Shown: positions 16,261 to 25,074 of the stretch, piece after piece | Layout: each line of letters starts with the position of its first letter | How positions within the stretch are numbered: position 1 is the first letter of the stretch | Source of the DNA: Mesorhizobium_K sp040049215 | Lineage (GTDB): Bacteria > Pseudomonadota > Alphaproteobacteria > Rhizobiales > Rhizobiaceae | DNA length: 64,000 nt | Direction: 5' to 3' | NCBI RefSeq assembly: GCF_040049215.1 | Contig: NZ_JBDZDN010000005.1 | Location: 186,001 to 250,000 of the forward strand | The notes under the pieces: generated by a model | Database searches by the model: none | Seen by the model: the letters and a program-made list of their open reading frames with translations, nothing else | Told to the model about the DNA's origin: nothing | Program-made: the position numbers and the translations under genes

Positions 16261-17793
16261 CTAAACCTCCGCAGCAGCCGCTTCGCGCCGCGCTTCGGCG
16301 ACGGAGGCGGTATATTTCGTGGCGAGTCTCAAGACCTGCTCTTCGGTCGCCGTGTCGCCCGGCAGTTCGCCGACCGTGTTGCCTTCCGCCATCACGATGA
16401 TGCGGTCGGCCAGGGCCAACACCTCGGGCAGGTCGGACGAGACGACGACCAGCGCGACGCCGCGCGTGGCGAGGGCGCGAAGCAGGCGATAGATTTCCGA
16501 GCGGGCGCCGACGTCGACGCCGCGCGTCGGTTCGTCGACGATCAGAAGCTTCGGCTCGACCGCCAGCCATTTGGCGAGCAGCACCTTCTGCTGGTTGCCG
16601 CCCGAAAGATTGCCGACAAGCTGGTGCACGCTCGGCGTGGCGATCCTGAGTTCGTCGATGAATGTCGTTGCGAGCGCTTCGGCTTTGAGCTGCGAGAAGC
16701 GCATACCGGTCGAGACCTTGCGCATCACGGTGGCCGAGATGTTGCTGACGACGTCCATCGCGGGAAAAAGTCCGGACCGCTTGCGATCCTCCGGCACCAT
16801 GCCGATGCCAGCCGCCTTGCCGTCCCATGGGCCTGTCGGATCGAACGGCCTGCCGCCGATCCTGATCTCGCCGGAACGGCGGCGGCGGGCGCCGAATATG
16901 GTCTCGCAGAATTCCGTGCGACCGGCGCCGATGAGGCCGGCGAGACAGACGATCTCGCCCGACCGGACGGTCATCGAAGCCGACTGGACAAAAGGCGGCG
17001 CGCTGACGTTCTTTGCTTCCAGAACGACGTCGCCAAACCGGCGCTGCTGGTCTTCGCGCTTGATGTGGACCTCTCGGCCGACCATCAGGCGGATGAGCTC
17101 TTCGGTGGAGGTTTCCGAAACCTTGCGCACGCCGGCAAACTTGCCGTCCTTGAGCACGGTGACCGAATGGCAAAGCGCAAAGATTTCCGCCAGCCGATGC
17201 GAGACATAGATGATCGAGACGCCGCCTGCGGCGAGTTTTCGCACAACCGCGAACAGCTTCTCGGTCTCGGTAAGCGTCAGCGCCGCGGTCGGCTCGTCGA
17301 GGATAAGCACGCGCAGGTCGCGCGAAAGCGCCTTGGCGATCTCGACGATCTGCGCCTGGGCGGGAGAGAGCGATGCGACCTTGAGCTTCGGGTCGATGGC
17401 GACGCCGAGCTCGGCGATCAGCCTTGCGGCGCGCTCGCGCATGATGCGCTTGTCGACCTGGCCGAGCCAGGTGGTGGGCTGACGACCGGCGAAGATGTTC
17501 TCCGCCACGGAGAGCTGCGGCACCAGCGAACCTTCTTGGTGGACGATGCCGATGCCGAGGTTCCCGGCCGCGCGCTCGTCGATGTCGCCGACTTCCGTGC
17601 CGTCGAACAGCACGGTGCCGCTGCTGCGCGAATAGACGCCGGCGACGATCTTGCCGAGGGTGGATTTGCCCGCGCCGTTCTCGCCGAGCAGCGCGCGGAT
17701 CTCGCCGGGCTCGACCGTCATCGAGACATCATCAAGCGCGCGCACGCCGGGAAAGGTCTTCGTCAGGTTGCGGACTTCGACGCGCGGGGCCAC
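16261..17793 (-). CDS. Sugar ABC transporter ATP-binding protein (two NBDs)
   Basis: RbsA/MglA-type ATPase with two nucleotide-binding halves, about 510 residues. First half: Walker A LLGENGAGKST, a degenerate signature ASLSPAQAQIVEIAKAL, Walker B VLILDEPTAAL. Second half: degenerate Walker A GLIGAGRTE, canonical signature LSGGNQQKVLLAKWL and Walker B LLIVDEPTRGVDVGA. This asymmetry is normal for the family. The likely start is a GTG at 17793 (VAPRVEVRNLTKTFPG); a TTG at 17841 would add 16 residues that look non-native. It drives uptake by the permease and binding protein that follow in the operon. Confidence 0.95.
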   Translation of the reverse strand: MAPRVEVRNLTKTFPGVRALDDVSMTVEPGEIRALLGENGAGKSTLGKIVAGVYSRSSGTVLFDGTEVGDIDERAAGNLGIGIVHQEGSLVPQLSVAENIFAGRQPTTWLGQVDKRIMRERAARLIAELGVAIDPKLKVASLSPAQAQIVEIAKALSRDLRVLILDEPTAALTLTETEKLFAVVRKLAAGGVSIIYVSHRLAEIFALCHSVTVLKDGKFAGVRKVSETSTEELIRLMVGREVHIKREDQQRRFGDVVLEAKNVSAPPFVQSASMTVRSGEIVCLAGLIGAGRTEFCETIFGARRRRSGEIRIGGRPFDPTGPWDGKAAGIGMVPEDRKRSGLFPAMDVVSNISATVMRKVSTGMRFSQLKAEALATTFIDELRIATPSVHQLVGNLSGGNQQKVLLAKWLAVEPKLLIVDEPTRGVDVGARSEIYRLLRALATRGVALVVVSSDLPEVLALADRIIVMAEGNTVGELPGDTATEEQVLRLATKYTASVAEARREAAAAEV

Positions 17794-17869
17794 GGCCCTC
17801 AGCCTTCTGCAGGCAGGCGGCGAATGCAGCCGGCCTGGCAAACGGAGGTTTCGGTGCGGCCGGACACCG

Positions 17870-18808
17870 CTAGTTGGCCTTCGCCTTGAGGTAATGCTGC
17901 TCGGCGGCCTGCACCATCCAGACCATCGCCTGATTGTGCGGGGTGGCGATGCCGACGCGTTTGCCCGCCTCGACGATGGCGCCGTTGATCACCTCTATCT
18001 CGGTCTGGCGCTTTGCCTCGACGTCCTGCAGCATCGACGCCTTGCCGCCGATCGCCTTTTCCAGCAGGCTTGTGATCGCGTTCCAGCGTTCGGCGTAATC
18101 GAGCGCGATACCTTGGGTATTGGCGACTTCGACGACCTCGCTGAGGATCGCGGCCATTTCGAGCTGGGCCGGCTCGAATGCGACGAGTTCATGCGCGAAG
18201 AAGCGCAGCAATGCCGAGGTGGGCAGCGTGCAGGCGTTGAGCGCCAGCTTCTTCCAAACCTCGTCGAGGATGCGTTCGGAAATCGTCACGTCGAAGGAAG
18301 CTTCGCGGAAGGTTTCGGCGACGGTTTCGAGGCGCTTCGACGGCTTGCCGCCGAGCTCGCCGATATAGGTCATGCCGACGCCCGGATGCTTGACCTTGCC
18401 CGGCGCGAGAAGCGTGGCGCTGTGATAGGTGAGGCCGACCAGAACCCGGTCCTCGCCGACGATCGAGGCGATGCGCGGCGCGTTGCCCCAGCCATTCTGC
18501 AGGCTGAGCACGGCAGTATCGGCGCCGATCATAGGTGCCGCCGATTTGATCGCCGCCTCTGTGTGGTAGCACTTGACGAAATTGACCACGAGGTCGACCG
18601 GGCCGACGCTTTTCGGGTCGTCGCTTGCGCGCACGGCAAAGCTCGGCTGGCTGCCGTCCTTCTCCTCGATGGTCAGCTTGTTGTCGTTGATGGCGCCGAT
18701 CGCCGCCTTGGAGACGTCAATCAGGGTGACGTCGTTTCCGGCGCGCGCGAGATAGCCGCCGAACAGGCCGCCCATAGCTCCGCCGCCGCCCAGAATGGCG
18801 ATCCGCAT
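17870..18808 (-). CDS. PanE/ApbA-family 2-ketoacid reductase-like dehydrogenase
   Basis: A 312-residue ketopantoate-reductase-family NAD(P) enzyme. The N-terminal Rossmann motif is ILGGGGAMGGLFGGYLARAG; VNFVKCYHTE and SLQNGWGN match the family, and the C-terminal helical domain has the conserved Lys in EVWKKLALNACTLPTSALL. The ATG at 18808 has GGAGGA eight bases upstream. As first gene of the long leftward operon it faces the GntR gene. Although the family is named for pantothenate synthesis, such copies in sugar operons commonly act on other 2-keto or 3-hydroxy acids; oxidation of a branched sugar acid would fit here (inference). Confidence 0.88.
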   Translation of the reverse strand: MRIAILGGGGAMGGLFGGYLARAGNDVTLIDVSKAAIGAINDNKLTIEEKDGSQPSFAVRASDDPKSVGPVDLVVNFVKCYHTEAAIKSAAPMIGADTAVLSLQNGWGNAPRIASIVGEDRVLVGLTYHSATLLAPGKVKHPGVGMTYIGELGGKPSKRLETVAETFREASFDVTISERILDEVWKKLALNACTLPTSALLRFFAHELVAFEPAQLEMAAILSEVVEVANTQGIALDYAERWNAITSLLEKAIGGKASMLQDVEAKRQTEIEVINGAIVEAGKRVGIATPHNQAMVWMVQAAEQHYLKAKAN

Positions 18809-18943
18809 GCGATTTTCCTCCACCAGCTTGGTCTTGGTCGGCCGTTTTGTTCGGACGGGCACACGGCAAAGCTGTGGAGTCGGAACCCCCGCTCTTGCCA
18901 TCCGAACCGTCTTGGTATTTGATCCTTGCAAGCTATTGCATCA

Positions 18944-18971
18944 TTGTCAAGCATGATGGTATGAAAGGTCT
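18944..18971. promoter_or_regulatory. Candidate GntR operator, copy 2 of the 28-bp repeat
   Basis: Identical to 3340-3367. Here it lies in the 163-base gap between the PanE-like gene and the GntR gene and ends directly at the GntR ATG, so its AAAGG also serves as the regulator's ribosome site. On the minus strand it contributes a TTGACA hexamer pointing toward the long operon. Occupancy would block both the operon promoter and translation of the regulator (inference). Confidence 0.55.
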
Positions 18972-19688
18972 ATGGTCGATTCAATCATTATAGAGCGCAA
19001 GAAACTGTTCGAGCACGTCGCGGCTCATCTGGAGGCCCAGATTCTGGCCGGCAAGCTGCGCCCCGGCGATCAGCTTCCGCCGGAGCGGGACCTGCAGACC
19101 TCGTTCGGCGTCGGACGCCCGGCCATACGCGAGGCGCTGATCTCGCTGCAGAAGGCAGGGCTGGTTGAACTGAGCAATGGCGCCCGCGCCCGCGTGCTGA
19201 TGCCGACGGCGAGCCACATCTTCACCGGCATGGCGCCGGCGGTGCGCCAGATGCTGTCGAAGGCCGAGGGGCAGCGGCATTTCCAGGGTGCGCGGCTGTT
19301 TTTCGAGGTCGGGCTGGCGCGCGAGGCTGCCAAGGCCGCGACGGAAGACGATCTTGCCGCACTGAAGCGAGCGCTCAACGCCAACAGGAAGGCGATCGGC
19401 GATCGGGAGCAGTTCACCGCGACCGACATCGCCTTCCATTTCGAGCTGGCCAAGATCGCGCGCAACCCGATCTTCATCGCGCTGCACGACCAGATATCGG
19501 ACTGGCTGACCGAACAGCGTGTGGTAACCCTGACGGCGAGCGGGCAGGAGCGCACTGCATACAACGCACACAAAGCGATCTACGAGGCGATTGCCGCGCG
19601 CGACGCCGACGGCGCGGAAGCGGCAATACGCAACCATCTGGAGCAGCTGGCCAGCACGTTCTGGCAACAGCGGGGTGAAGGCGGATAG
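18972..19688 (+). CDS. GntR-family regulator, FadR/FCD subfamily
   Basis: A 238-residue transcription factor. The winged helix-turn-helix occupies about 11-75 (HLEAQILAGKLRPGDQLPPE, then FGVGRPAIREALISLQKAG). An all-helical FCD ligand domain follows; its Asp/His metal-site pattern is visible in TATDIAFHFELAKIARNP. FCD regulators usually bind an organic or sugar acid and leave DNA on binding. It is divergent from the importer-enzyme operon and followed by the kinase gene, so it is the likely local repressor. The first 28-bp repeat copy at 3340 suggests it also controls the TRAP genes. Confidence 0.93.
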   Translation: MVDSIIIERKKLFEHVAAHLEAQILAGKLRPGDQLPPERDLQTSFGVGRPAIREALISLQKAGLVELSNGARARVLMPTASHIFTGMAPAVRQMLSKAEGQRHFQGARLFFEVGLAREAAKAATEDDLAALKRALNANRKAIGDREQFTATDIAFHFELAKIARNPIFIALHDQISDWLTEQRVVTLTASGQERTAYNAHKAIYEAIAARDADGAEAAIRNHLEQLASTFWQQRGEGG

Positions 19689-19769
19689 AATGAGCGGACT
19701 GATAGGAATGAGCTTCTGACTGCTTCAGCGGTCAATTTCGACAACGCTCCGCCCGCATAGGCAACGTCC

Positions 19770-21026
19770 ATGCTCCTTGGTGCGATAGCCGACGATTTCA
19801 CCGGTGCCAGCGACCTCGCCAACACGCTTGCAAAAGGCGGCATGGCGACGACGCAGTTTGTCGGCGTACCAAAAGGCGGCGCGACTACCGATTGCGAGGC
19901 GGGCGTTGTTGCCCTGAAGACCCGCTCCATTCCGGCGGCAGAAGCGGTCCGACAATCGATCGAGGCCGCAGACTGGCTGAAGGCGCAGGGCTGCGAACAG
20001 TTCTTGTTCAAATACTGCTCGACCTTCGATTCGACGCCGAAGGGCAATATCGGACCGGTGGCGGAAGCCTTGCTCGAGCGACTCGGCGCTGATCTCGCCG
20101 TGGTCTGCCCAGTCTTTCCGGCAACCGGCCGACGGCTGTACATGGGCCACCTTTTCGTCGGCGAGAAACTGCTGTCGGAATCGGGCATGGAAAAGCATCC
20201 GCTGACCCCGATGACGGATCCGAATATCCGCCGCTGGCTGCGCCTGCAGACCAAGGGCGAGGTCGGGTTGATTACCCTCGACACGGTGCGCGCGGGGCCT
20301 GAAGCTTTGGCAGATGCGTTCGAGGCCGAGCGCAAGAAAGGCGTGCGTCTCGTCGTCACCGATGCCGTCGCCGACAGCGATCTGATGGCGCTGGGTGCAT
20401 CACTCGCCGGCTACAGGCTGGTGACCGGCGGATCCGGCGTCGCGCTTGGCCTGCCCGAAAACTTCCGCCACGCCGGCAAGCTTGCCGGAAAGTCTAAAGC
20501 GAAGACTGTCGCCAGGGGACCGGCCGTGGTGCTGTCAGGCTCGTGCTCCACAGCCTCGCAGCGCCAGGTCGGGGTGTATCTGAAGTCGCATCCAGGGCTG
20601 GCGATCGATCCGCATGAACTGATGGATGGTTCGATGACGATCGACAAAGCAGCCACTTGGATCGCCGGCCAGAACGGCGCCGTGCCGATCGTGTATTCGA
20701 CCGCCGATCCCGCTTCCGTCGCAAAGGCCCAGCAGAATTTCGGTCGTGCCGAGCTCGCCGCGAAGGTCGAGCATTTCTTCGCCGGCCTTGTGAAGCGGCT
20801 GGTGGATTCAGGCGTTCGACGCGTTGTGGTGGGCGGTGGTGAGACCTCCGGGGCTATCGTGGAAGCGCTCGGCATCACCAGCATGAGCATCGGAGAGGAG
20901 ATCGACCCAGGCGTGCCGGCGCTGGTCGCCGAGCGGAACGGCCCGCTCGGCCTGGCGCTGAAGAGCGGCAATTTCGGCAACGACGACTTCTTCGAGAAGG
21001 CGGTGGAGCGGATCGGCACGGCATGA
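19770..21026 (+). CDS. Four-carbon acid sugar kinase family protein (OtnK/OiaK-like)
   Basis: A 418-residue DUF1537-fold kinase (N-terminal SBD and C-terminal NBD domains). Diagnostic segments are LLGAIADDFTGASDLANTLA at the start, FKYCSTFDSTPKGNIG, TGGSGVALGLP, LSGSCSTASQRQV and VVGGGETSGAIVEALG. It phosphorylates keto-sugar acids; OtnK acts on 3-oxo-tetronate and OiaK on 3-oxo-isoapionate. Sequence looks closest to OtnK, whereas the ApnL-like lactonase in the regulon argues for OiaK, and I cannot separate the two by eye. The expected partner aldolase/decarboxylase is absent: an IS256 element begins six bases after the stop, so downstream genes may have been lost. Confidence 0.88.
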   Translation: MLLGAIADDFTGASDLANTLAKGGMATTQFVGVPKGGATTDCEAGVVALKTRSIPAAEAVRQSIEAADWLKAQGCEQFLFKYCSTFDSTPKGNIGPVAEALLERLGADLAVVCPVFPATGRRLYMGHLFVGEKLLSESGMEKHPLTPMTDPNIRRWLRLQTKGEVGLITLDTVRAGPEALADAFEAERKKGVRLVVTDAVADSDLMALGASLAGYRLVTGGSGVALGLPENFRHAGKLAGKSKAKTVARGPAVVLSGSCSTASQRQVGVYLKSHPGLAIDPHELMDGSMTIDKAATWIAGQNGAVPIVYSTADPASVAKAQQNFGRAELAAKVEHFFAGLVKRLVDSGVRRVVVGGGETSGAIVEALGITSMSIGEEIDPGVPALVAERNGPLGLALKSGNFGNDDFFEKAVERIGTA

Positions 21027-21032
21027 GCGAAC

Positions 21033-21852
21033 GGGACTGTCAGGAATTCCGTGTGCGGGCAGGCATAATGGGTAAAAAGGATTCCCACTATGACCCGACG
21101 CAAAGAACCTGCGATACCAAATGATTTACTCGACCAGCTTCTGGCAGGAGGCGCAGCCAGTGCTGCCTTCGAACAGGGCGGCCTGCTAGATTCGCTCAAG
21201 AAGGCTCTGACCGAGCGCGCACTAAACGCGGAGATGGACCATCATCTGGCGAGCGGCGAAGACGCTGGCAATACGCGTAACGGCTACGGCCGCAAGACCG
21301 TGACGACGGAGACCGGCAAGCTGGAGATCGACATACCGCGTGATCGCCAGGCCAGTTTCGATCCGCAGCTGATCGCCAAGTATCAGCGTCGCTTCCCCGG
21401 CTTCGACGAAAAGATCGTGTCAATGTATGCGCGCGGCATGAGCACCCGGGAGATCACCGGGCACCTGCATGATCTGTATGGCGTCGACGTGTCGCCGGAT
21501 CTGATCAGCACGGTGACGGACGCCGTGCTCGATGAAGTCGCCACTTGGCAACAGCGCCCGCTCGATCCGGTTTATCCGCTCATTTTCTTCGACGCGATCC
21601 GGATCAAGATCAGGGACGAAGGCTTCGTTCGCAACAAAGCTATCTACATCGCGCTCGGCATCCTGCCCGATGGCACCAAGGAGATTCTCGGCATCTGGAT
21701 CGAGCAGACCGAGGGCGCCAAGTTCTGGCTGCGCGTCACGAACGAACTGAAGAACCGTGGCGCTGGCGACATCCTGATCGCCGTCGTCGACGGGCTGAAG
21801 GGCTTCCCCGAGGCGATTAACGCCGTCTTCCCGCAGACCGTGGTCCAGCTAC
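21033..21852 (+). mobile_element. IS256-family element, truncated
   Basis: The left end (starting GGGACTGTCAGG at 21033) and the 5' two thirds of the transposase are present. The right third, including the right terminal repeat, is missing; at about 21852 the sequence continues as the middle of an IclR-type regulator gene. The element therefore either inserted and then lost its right end with part of the target, or marks a deletion junction. Confidence 0.7.
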
Positions 21853-21860
21853 TCCTGTGA
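21090..21860 (+). pseudogene. IS256-family transposase, 3' truncated
   Basis: Mutator-type DDE transposase reading well from the ATG for about 253 residues (DLLDQLLAGGAASAAFEQGG, RNGYGRKTV, IPRDRQASFDPQLI, SMYARGMSTREITGHL). The first catalytic Asp is in LIFFDAIRIKIRD and the second in VVDGLKGFPEAI. After FPQTVVQ the family continues CIVHLIRNS; here three foreign residues and a stop follow. The third catalytic residue (Glu) is lost, so it cannot transpose by itself. Confidence 0.88.
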
Positions 21861-22092
21861 CGACGAGCAAGTGGCGGAAGGGATTGTCTGCTACGGCGCT
21901 TCGGTTCCGGATTCCCAGAACCGGCCCATAGCGGGTGTTGCCGTCAGCTTGCTTGCAGAAAAACTGTCGGAAGCCGACACCAAGCGCATCATCGGAAACG
22001 TGCAGCGCATAGCGGCCCGGCTGTCCCAACGAATGGGCGCCGATCTTAGTGTCGCTACCCGAGGTGCCCACAAGATGTTTGAGGGCGCCTGA
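21853..22092 (+). pseudogene. IclR-family regulator, C-terminal fragment
   Basis: In-frame sequence CDDEQVAEGIVCYGASVPD, then RPIAGVAVSLLAEKLSEAD, is the end of the IclR effector-binding domain (the family reads DDEE...G..CIAAPV... at this place). About 78 residues remain of the usual 250; the DNA-binding half was removed at the IS256 junction. The fragment has no start codon of its own with a ribosome site. It may be the remains of a regulator of the lost downstream part of the kinase operon. Confidence 0.7.
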
Positions 22093-22443
22093 TAAATCAA
22101 CTGCAGGAACCGATCCAGAATCCTTGCCTGCAGAGGTATGGATCTAAGAGCCCAACCGAAAATTAAGTTGAGTGATTTCACTGGAAAATGCCTTGCAGAG
22201 CATGGATGGGCCGACCATCGAGATCGTCAAGCGGCCCAATGGGGCAACGGGCATCGCCGTCCACCTGCATCGCCGTACTGCGATCGCACATTGGAAGGCC
22301 ATTGCGGGTGTGGCCGAATGATCCAAGCTCATCTGTCCATAATGCTCTCGGCGAATTTAACCTGACATCACCGTCCCGCTCGCTGCGAGGCATCAGTCAG
22401 TGACGAAGTTATTGACCGGCTCGTCCGAAACAATGCCGATCGA
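22093..22443. other. Gene-free junction with IS5-like transposase remnant
   Basis: No intact gene. At about 22196-22320 the plus strand reads DGPTIEIVKRPNGATGIAV followed by degenerate residues, resembling the C-terminal part of an IS427-group IS5 transposase (usually MEIVKRSD...VLPRRWVVERT). The remnant runs into the 64-bp sequence that recurs inverted at 36176-36239. The last 70 bases before the permease stop hold no recognised signal. Confidence 0.4.
22309..22372 (+). repeat. 64-bp repeat, copy 1 (inverted partner at 36176-36239)
   Basis: Sixty-three of 64 bases match the reverse complement of 36176-36239 (one T/C difference at 22363). The identity ends sharply at both edges. In this copy it follows the IS5-like remnant, so the repeat is probably the end of that element. 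The two copies enclose the second catabolic module (about 13.8 kb). Confidence 0.8.
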
Positions 22444-23490
22444 TCACTTCATCTGATTGGCCGGCGAGACACTCGTCGCCGCTCGACGCGCTCCGGTTGC
22501 TAGTCGCGCTCCAATTCGCTTCTGCAGAACGTCGAGAAGCACCGCAATGATGATGATCAACCCGGTCGCAAAGTCCTGCCAGAAAAGATCAATTCGAGCC
22601 AAGTTCATGAAGTTCCTTATCAGAACAATCACAAACACACCGACAATCGTGCGAAGGATATTTCCGTGGCCTCCTGTCAAACTCGTGCCGCCGATTACCA
22701 CGGCCGCAATCACCTCGAATTCGAGCCCGCGCGCCGTATCCGCTTGAATTGCGCCGATGCGGGCGAGAAGCACGTTACCCGCGATCGACGCCGTCAGGCC
22801 GACAAGGACGAAGGCCGCGATTTTCACCGCATCGACGCTGATGCCGGACAACCGCGCCACCTGATGGTTCGCGCCGACGGCATACACCTTCTTGCCAAAC
22901 GGCGACCGCGTCAGCAGGACCCAGCCGATGATGAAAACGCCCACCGCCAAAACGAACGAGACGGGAATCCCCGCCAGCCGTGCACCGCCAAACCCGGTGA
23001 ATGAATCCGGCAAGCCCGAGATCACTTTTCCTTTCGTCACCACGAATGCCAAGCTTCGTGCCATCATCATCGTACCAAGGGTCGCAATGAATGATGGGAT
23101 CTTGCCTTTGGTCACGATCAACCCGTTAATGATCCCGATGGCTGGCCCGACCACCATGGAGAGCGCTACACCCGCAAGCCCCCCGTATTGCGTCGTGACC
23201 ACGGCGCAAATCGCCGCCGTCAGCGCGACGGCCGAGCCGATGGAGATGTCAAATTCCCCGGCAATCATCACCACGGTCATGCCCGCCGCGACGATGAGCA
23301 TCGGCGCCATCTGCGCCATGAGATTGGTGATGTTCACCCATGACAGAAACGCCGGGTTGATGAGCGTAATGGCCACGGCCAAGGCAATCAGGACGGCAAG
23401 AGATTGAATCAGTCCATACGACCCGCTCAGGACAGTGGCGAGCCGTTCAGGCCGGCTGGCGCTTGCGGCGTGGCGTTCAAACTCGGCCAT
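22444..23490 (-). CDS. Sugar ABC transporter permease
   Basis: RbsC-type permease of 348 residues, with about ten hydrophobic segments and the motifs MIAGEFDISIGSAVALT (near 78) and IAAVVIGGTSLTGGHGNI (near 265). It is the last gene of an ATPase-permease-binding-protein operon read leftward and begins two bases after the ATPase stop. A soluble N-terminal tail of about 25 residues precedes the first membrane segment. The substrate is unknown; the family carries monosaccharides and polyols. Confidence 0.95.
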   Translation of the reverse strand: MAEFERHAASASRPERLATVLSGSYGLIQSLAVLIALAVAITLINPAFLSWVNITNLMAQMAPMLIVAAGMTVVMIAGEFDISIGSAVALTAAICAVVTTQYGGLAGVALSMVVGPAIGIINGLIVTKGKIPSFIATLGTMMMARSLAFVVTKGKVISGLPDSFTGFGGARLAGIPVSFVLAVGVFIIGWVLLTRSPFGKKVYAVGANHQVARLSGISVDAVKIAAFVLVGLTASIAGNVLLARIGAIQADTARGLEFEVIAAVVIGGTSLTGGHGNILRTIVGVFVIVLIRNFMNLARIDLFWQDFATGLIIIIAVLLDVLQKRIGARLATGARRAATSVSPANQMK

Positions 23491-23492
23491 AT

Positions 23493-25010
23493 CTAATCTT
23501 TTCCTGCCGTGCTGCGATGGAGAAGGGACTGCTTGTCGATAGCCGCGCCCGCGAATATTTCGACGATGGTCCCCCGAAACAGCACGATCACCCGGTGACA
23601 GAGCTGAACCAATTCGTCCAGTTCGCTGGTGAACAGAATGACGCCAACGCCGCCCGATGCGATACGCGCAATTGTGTTGCGGATCTCATGCTTGGCGCCG
23701 ATATCGATCCCGATCGTCGGCTCGTCCAGCAGCATGACCTGCGGCGTTGTCGCCAGCCATTTTCCAAGCAGCACCTTTTGCTGGTTTCCGCCGCTGAGCG
23801 ACTTCATCGCCGACATCGCCGAGACCGCGCGAACCTTCATCTGGCGCACAACCATATCCCCTGACTCCCGCATTGCGGGCCGATCGAGCAGTTGCAAAGG
23901 TCCCGTCGCGTATTCATTCAGCCGTGGAAGGCATACGTTGTCGACGATCGAGAAGTCGGGAAGGATGCCTTCGCGTAAGCGATCATTGGTCAGCAGGGCA
24001 ACGCCGCGTTGCAGGCTGTCCAGAGGGCTGCGCAGCGACGCTTTGGTTCCACTAACGAAGAACTCCCCTGTCTGGCGCGTGCCACCGGCACCAAATATCG
24101 CTCTTGCCAGATCCGACGCGCCGGAGCCTGACAGTCCGGTTACGCCCAAAATCTCCCCCGCTCCCAGATCGAAGCTGATATCCACCAGCCTGCCGGGAAC
24201 GCTCAGTTTACGGACCGACAATGCCGGCGCCTCCACCCCCTCGGCGGTAAACGGCGCGGGCCGCTGCATGTCGCTAACGAGTTCCTGCCCAAGCATGGCC
24301 GTTACGATTTCATTCGCGCTGGTCGAGTGCTGCTGGTATTCCGCAACCCTGGCGCCATCGAGCAGTACGGTCGTTCTATCGCAGACAGCAAATATCTCGT
24401 TGAGGTAATGCGATATGAAAATAATCCCGATGCCCTCTTTGGCGAGCGATCGGATCAATTTGAGAACGATTTCGACCTCGCCTTGCGTCAGGGCCGCCGT
24501 CGGTTCGTCGAGCAGCAAGACGTCGAGTTCGTGACTCGCCGCCTTGATGATCTGCACCATCTTGCGTTCGTCATAGGTCAGTTCGGCCACTAGCGTGTTG
24601 GGTGACACGTCCAGTTCGTATCTGTCCAGCAGTTCCGTAATGCTTGCATGGGTCTCCTTGCGCCGTATCAATCCCCAATGCCGATGCACGAGCTCATTGT
24701 TGAGCCGGATGTTGTCGGCAACCGAAAGTGTCGGGATCAGGTTGATGTCCTGATGGACCGTAACGATACGCCGGCGCAGCGCGTCGGCGGGGCTCCTGAA
24801 GGCAACCGCCTCACCGTTGAGCAGCATGCGGCCGGCATCGGGACGTTCATATCCGGCGATGATCTTCGCCAGGGTGCTTTTGCCCGCCCCGTTGGCGCCG
24901 ACCAGACCATGCACCTCGCCACGGCGGAGTGAGAAATCGACCCCCTTCAGCGCCTGAACGCCCGGGAAGCCTTTCGCAATCTGGATGCAATCGAGAAGAA
25001 CGCCACTCAT
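23493..25010 (-). CDS. Sugar ABC transporter ATP-binding protein (two NBDs)
   Basis: RbsA-type ATPase, 505 residues. NBD1 has Walker A GANGAGKST and Walker B LLLDEPTAALT, with its signature degenerated to ELTYDERKMVQIIKAA. NBD2 has a degenerate P-loop (GLSGSGASDLARAIFG), a canonical LSGGNQQKVLLGKWL and Walker B VMLLDEPTIGIDIGA. It lies between its binding-protein gene (64 bases upstream) and the permease gene (two bases downstream). Confidence 0.95.
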   Translation of the reverse strand: MSGVLLDCIQIAKGFPGVQALKGVDFSLRRGEVHGLVGANGAGKSTLAKIIAGYERPDAGRMLLNGEAVAFRSPADALRRRIVTVHQDINLIPTLSVADNIRLNNELVHRHWGLIRRKETHASITELLDRYELDVSPNTLVAELTYDERKMVQIIKAASHELDVLLLDEPTAALTQGEVEIVLKLIRSLAKEGIGIIFISHYLNEIFAVCDRTTVLLDGARVAEYQQHSTSANEIVTAMLGQELVSDMQRPAPFTAEGVEAPALSVRKLSVPGRLVDISFDLGAGEILGVTGLSGSGASDLARAIFGAGGTRQTGEFFVSGTKASLRSPLDSLQRGVALLTNDRLREGILPDFSIVDNVCLPRLNEYATGPLQLLDRPAMRESGDMVVRQMKVRAVSAMSAMKSLSGGNQQKVLLGKWLATTPQVMLLDEPTIGIDIGAKHEIRNTIARIASGGVGVILFTSELDELVQLCHRVIVLFRGTIVEIFAGAAIDKQSLLHRSTAGKD

Positions 25011-25074
25011 GCTTCGCGCCTTATGTCATACGTGCCCAGACGCGCGCCACGCCTGGGCACATAGCGGGAGGAGC

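Noticed and set aside
15251..17173. Permease start 640 codons long, suggesting a permease-ATPase fusion
   Set aside because: The upstream part is an out-of-frame shadow of the ATPase gene; a proper ATG with ribosome site begins the permease at 16258.
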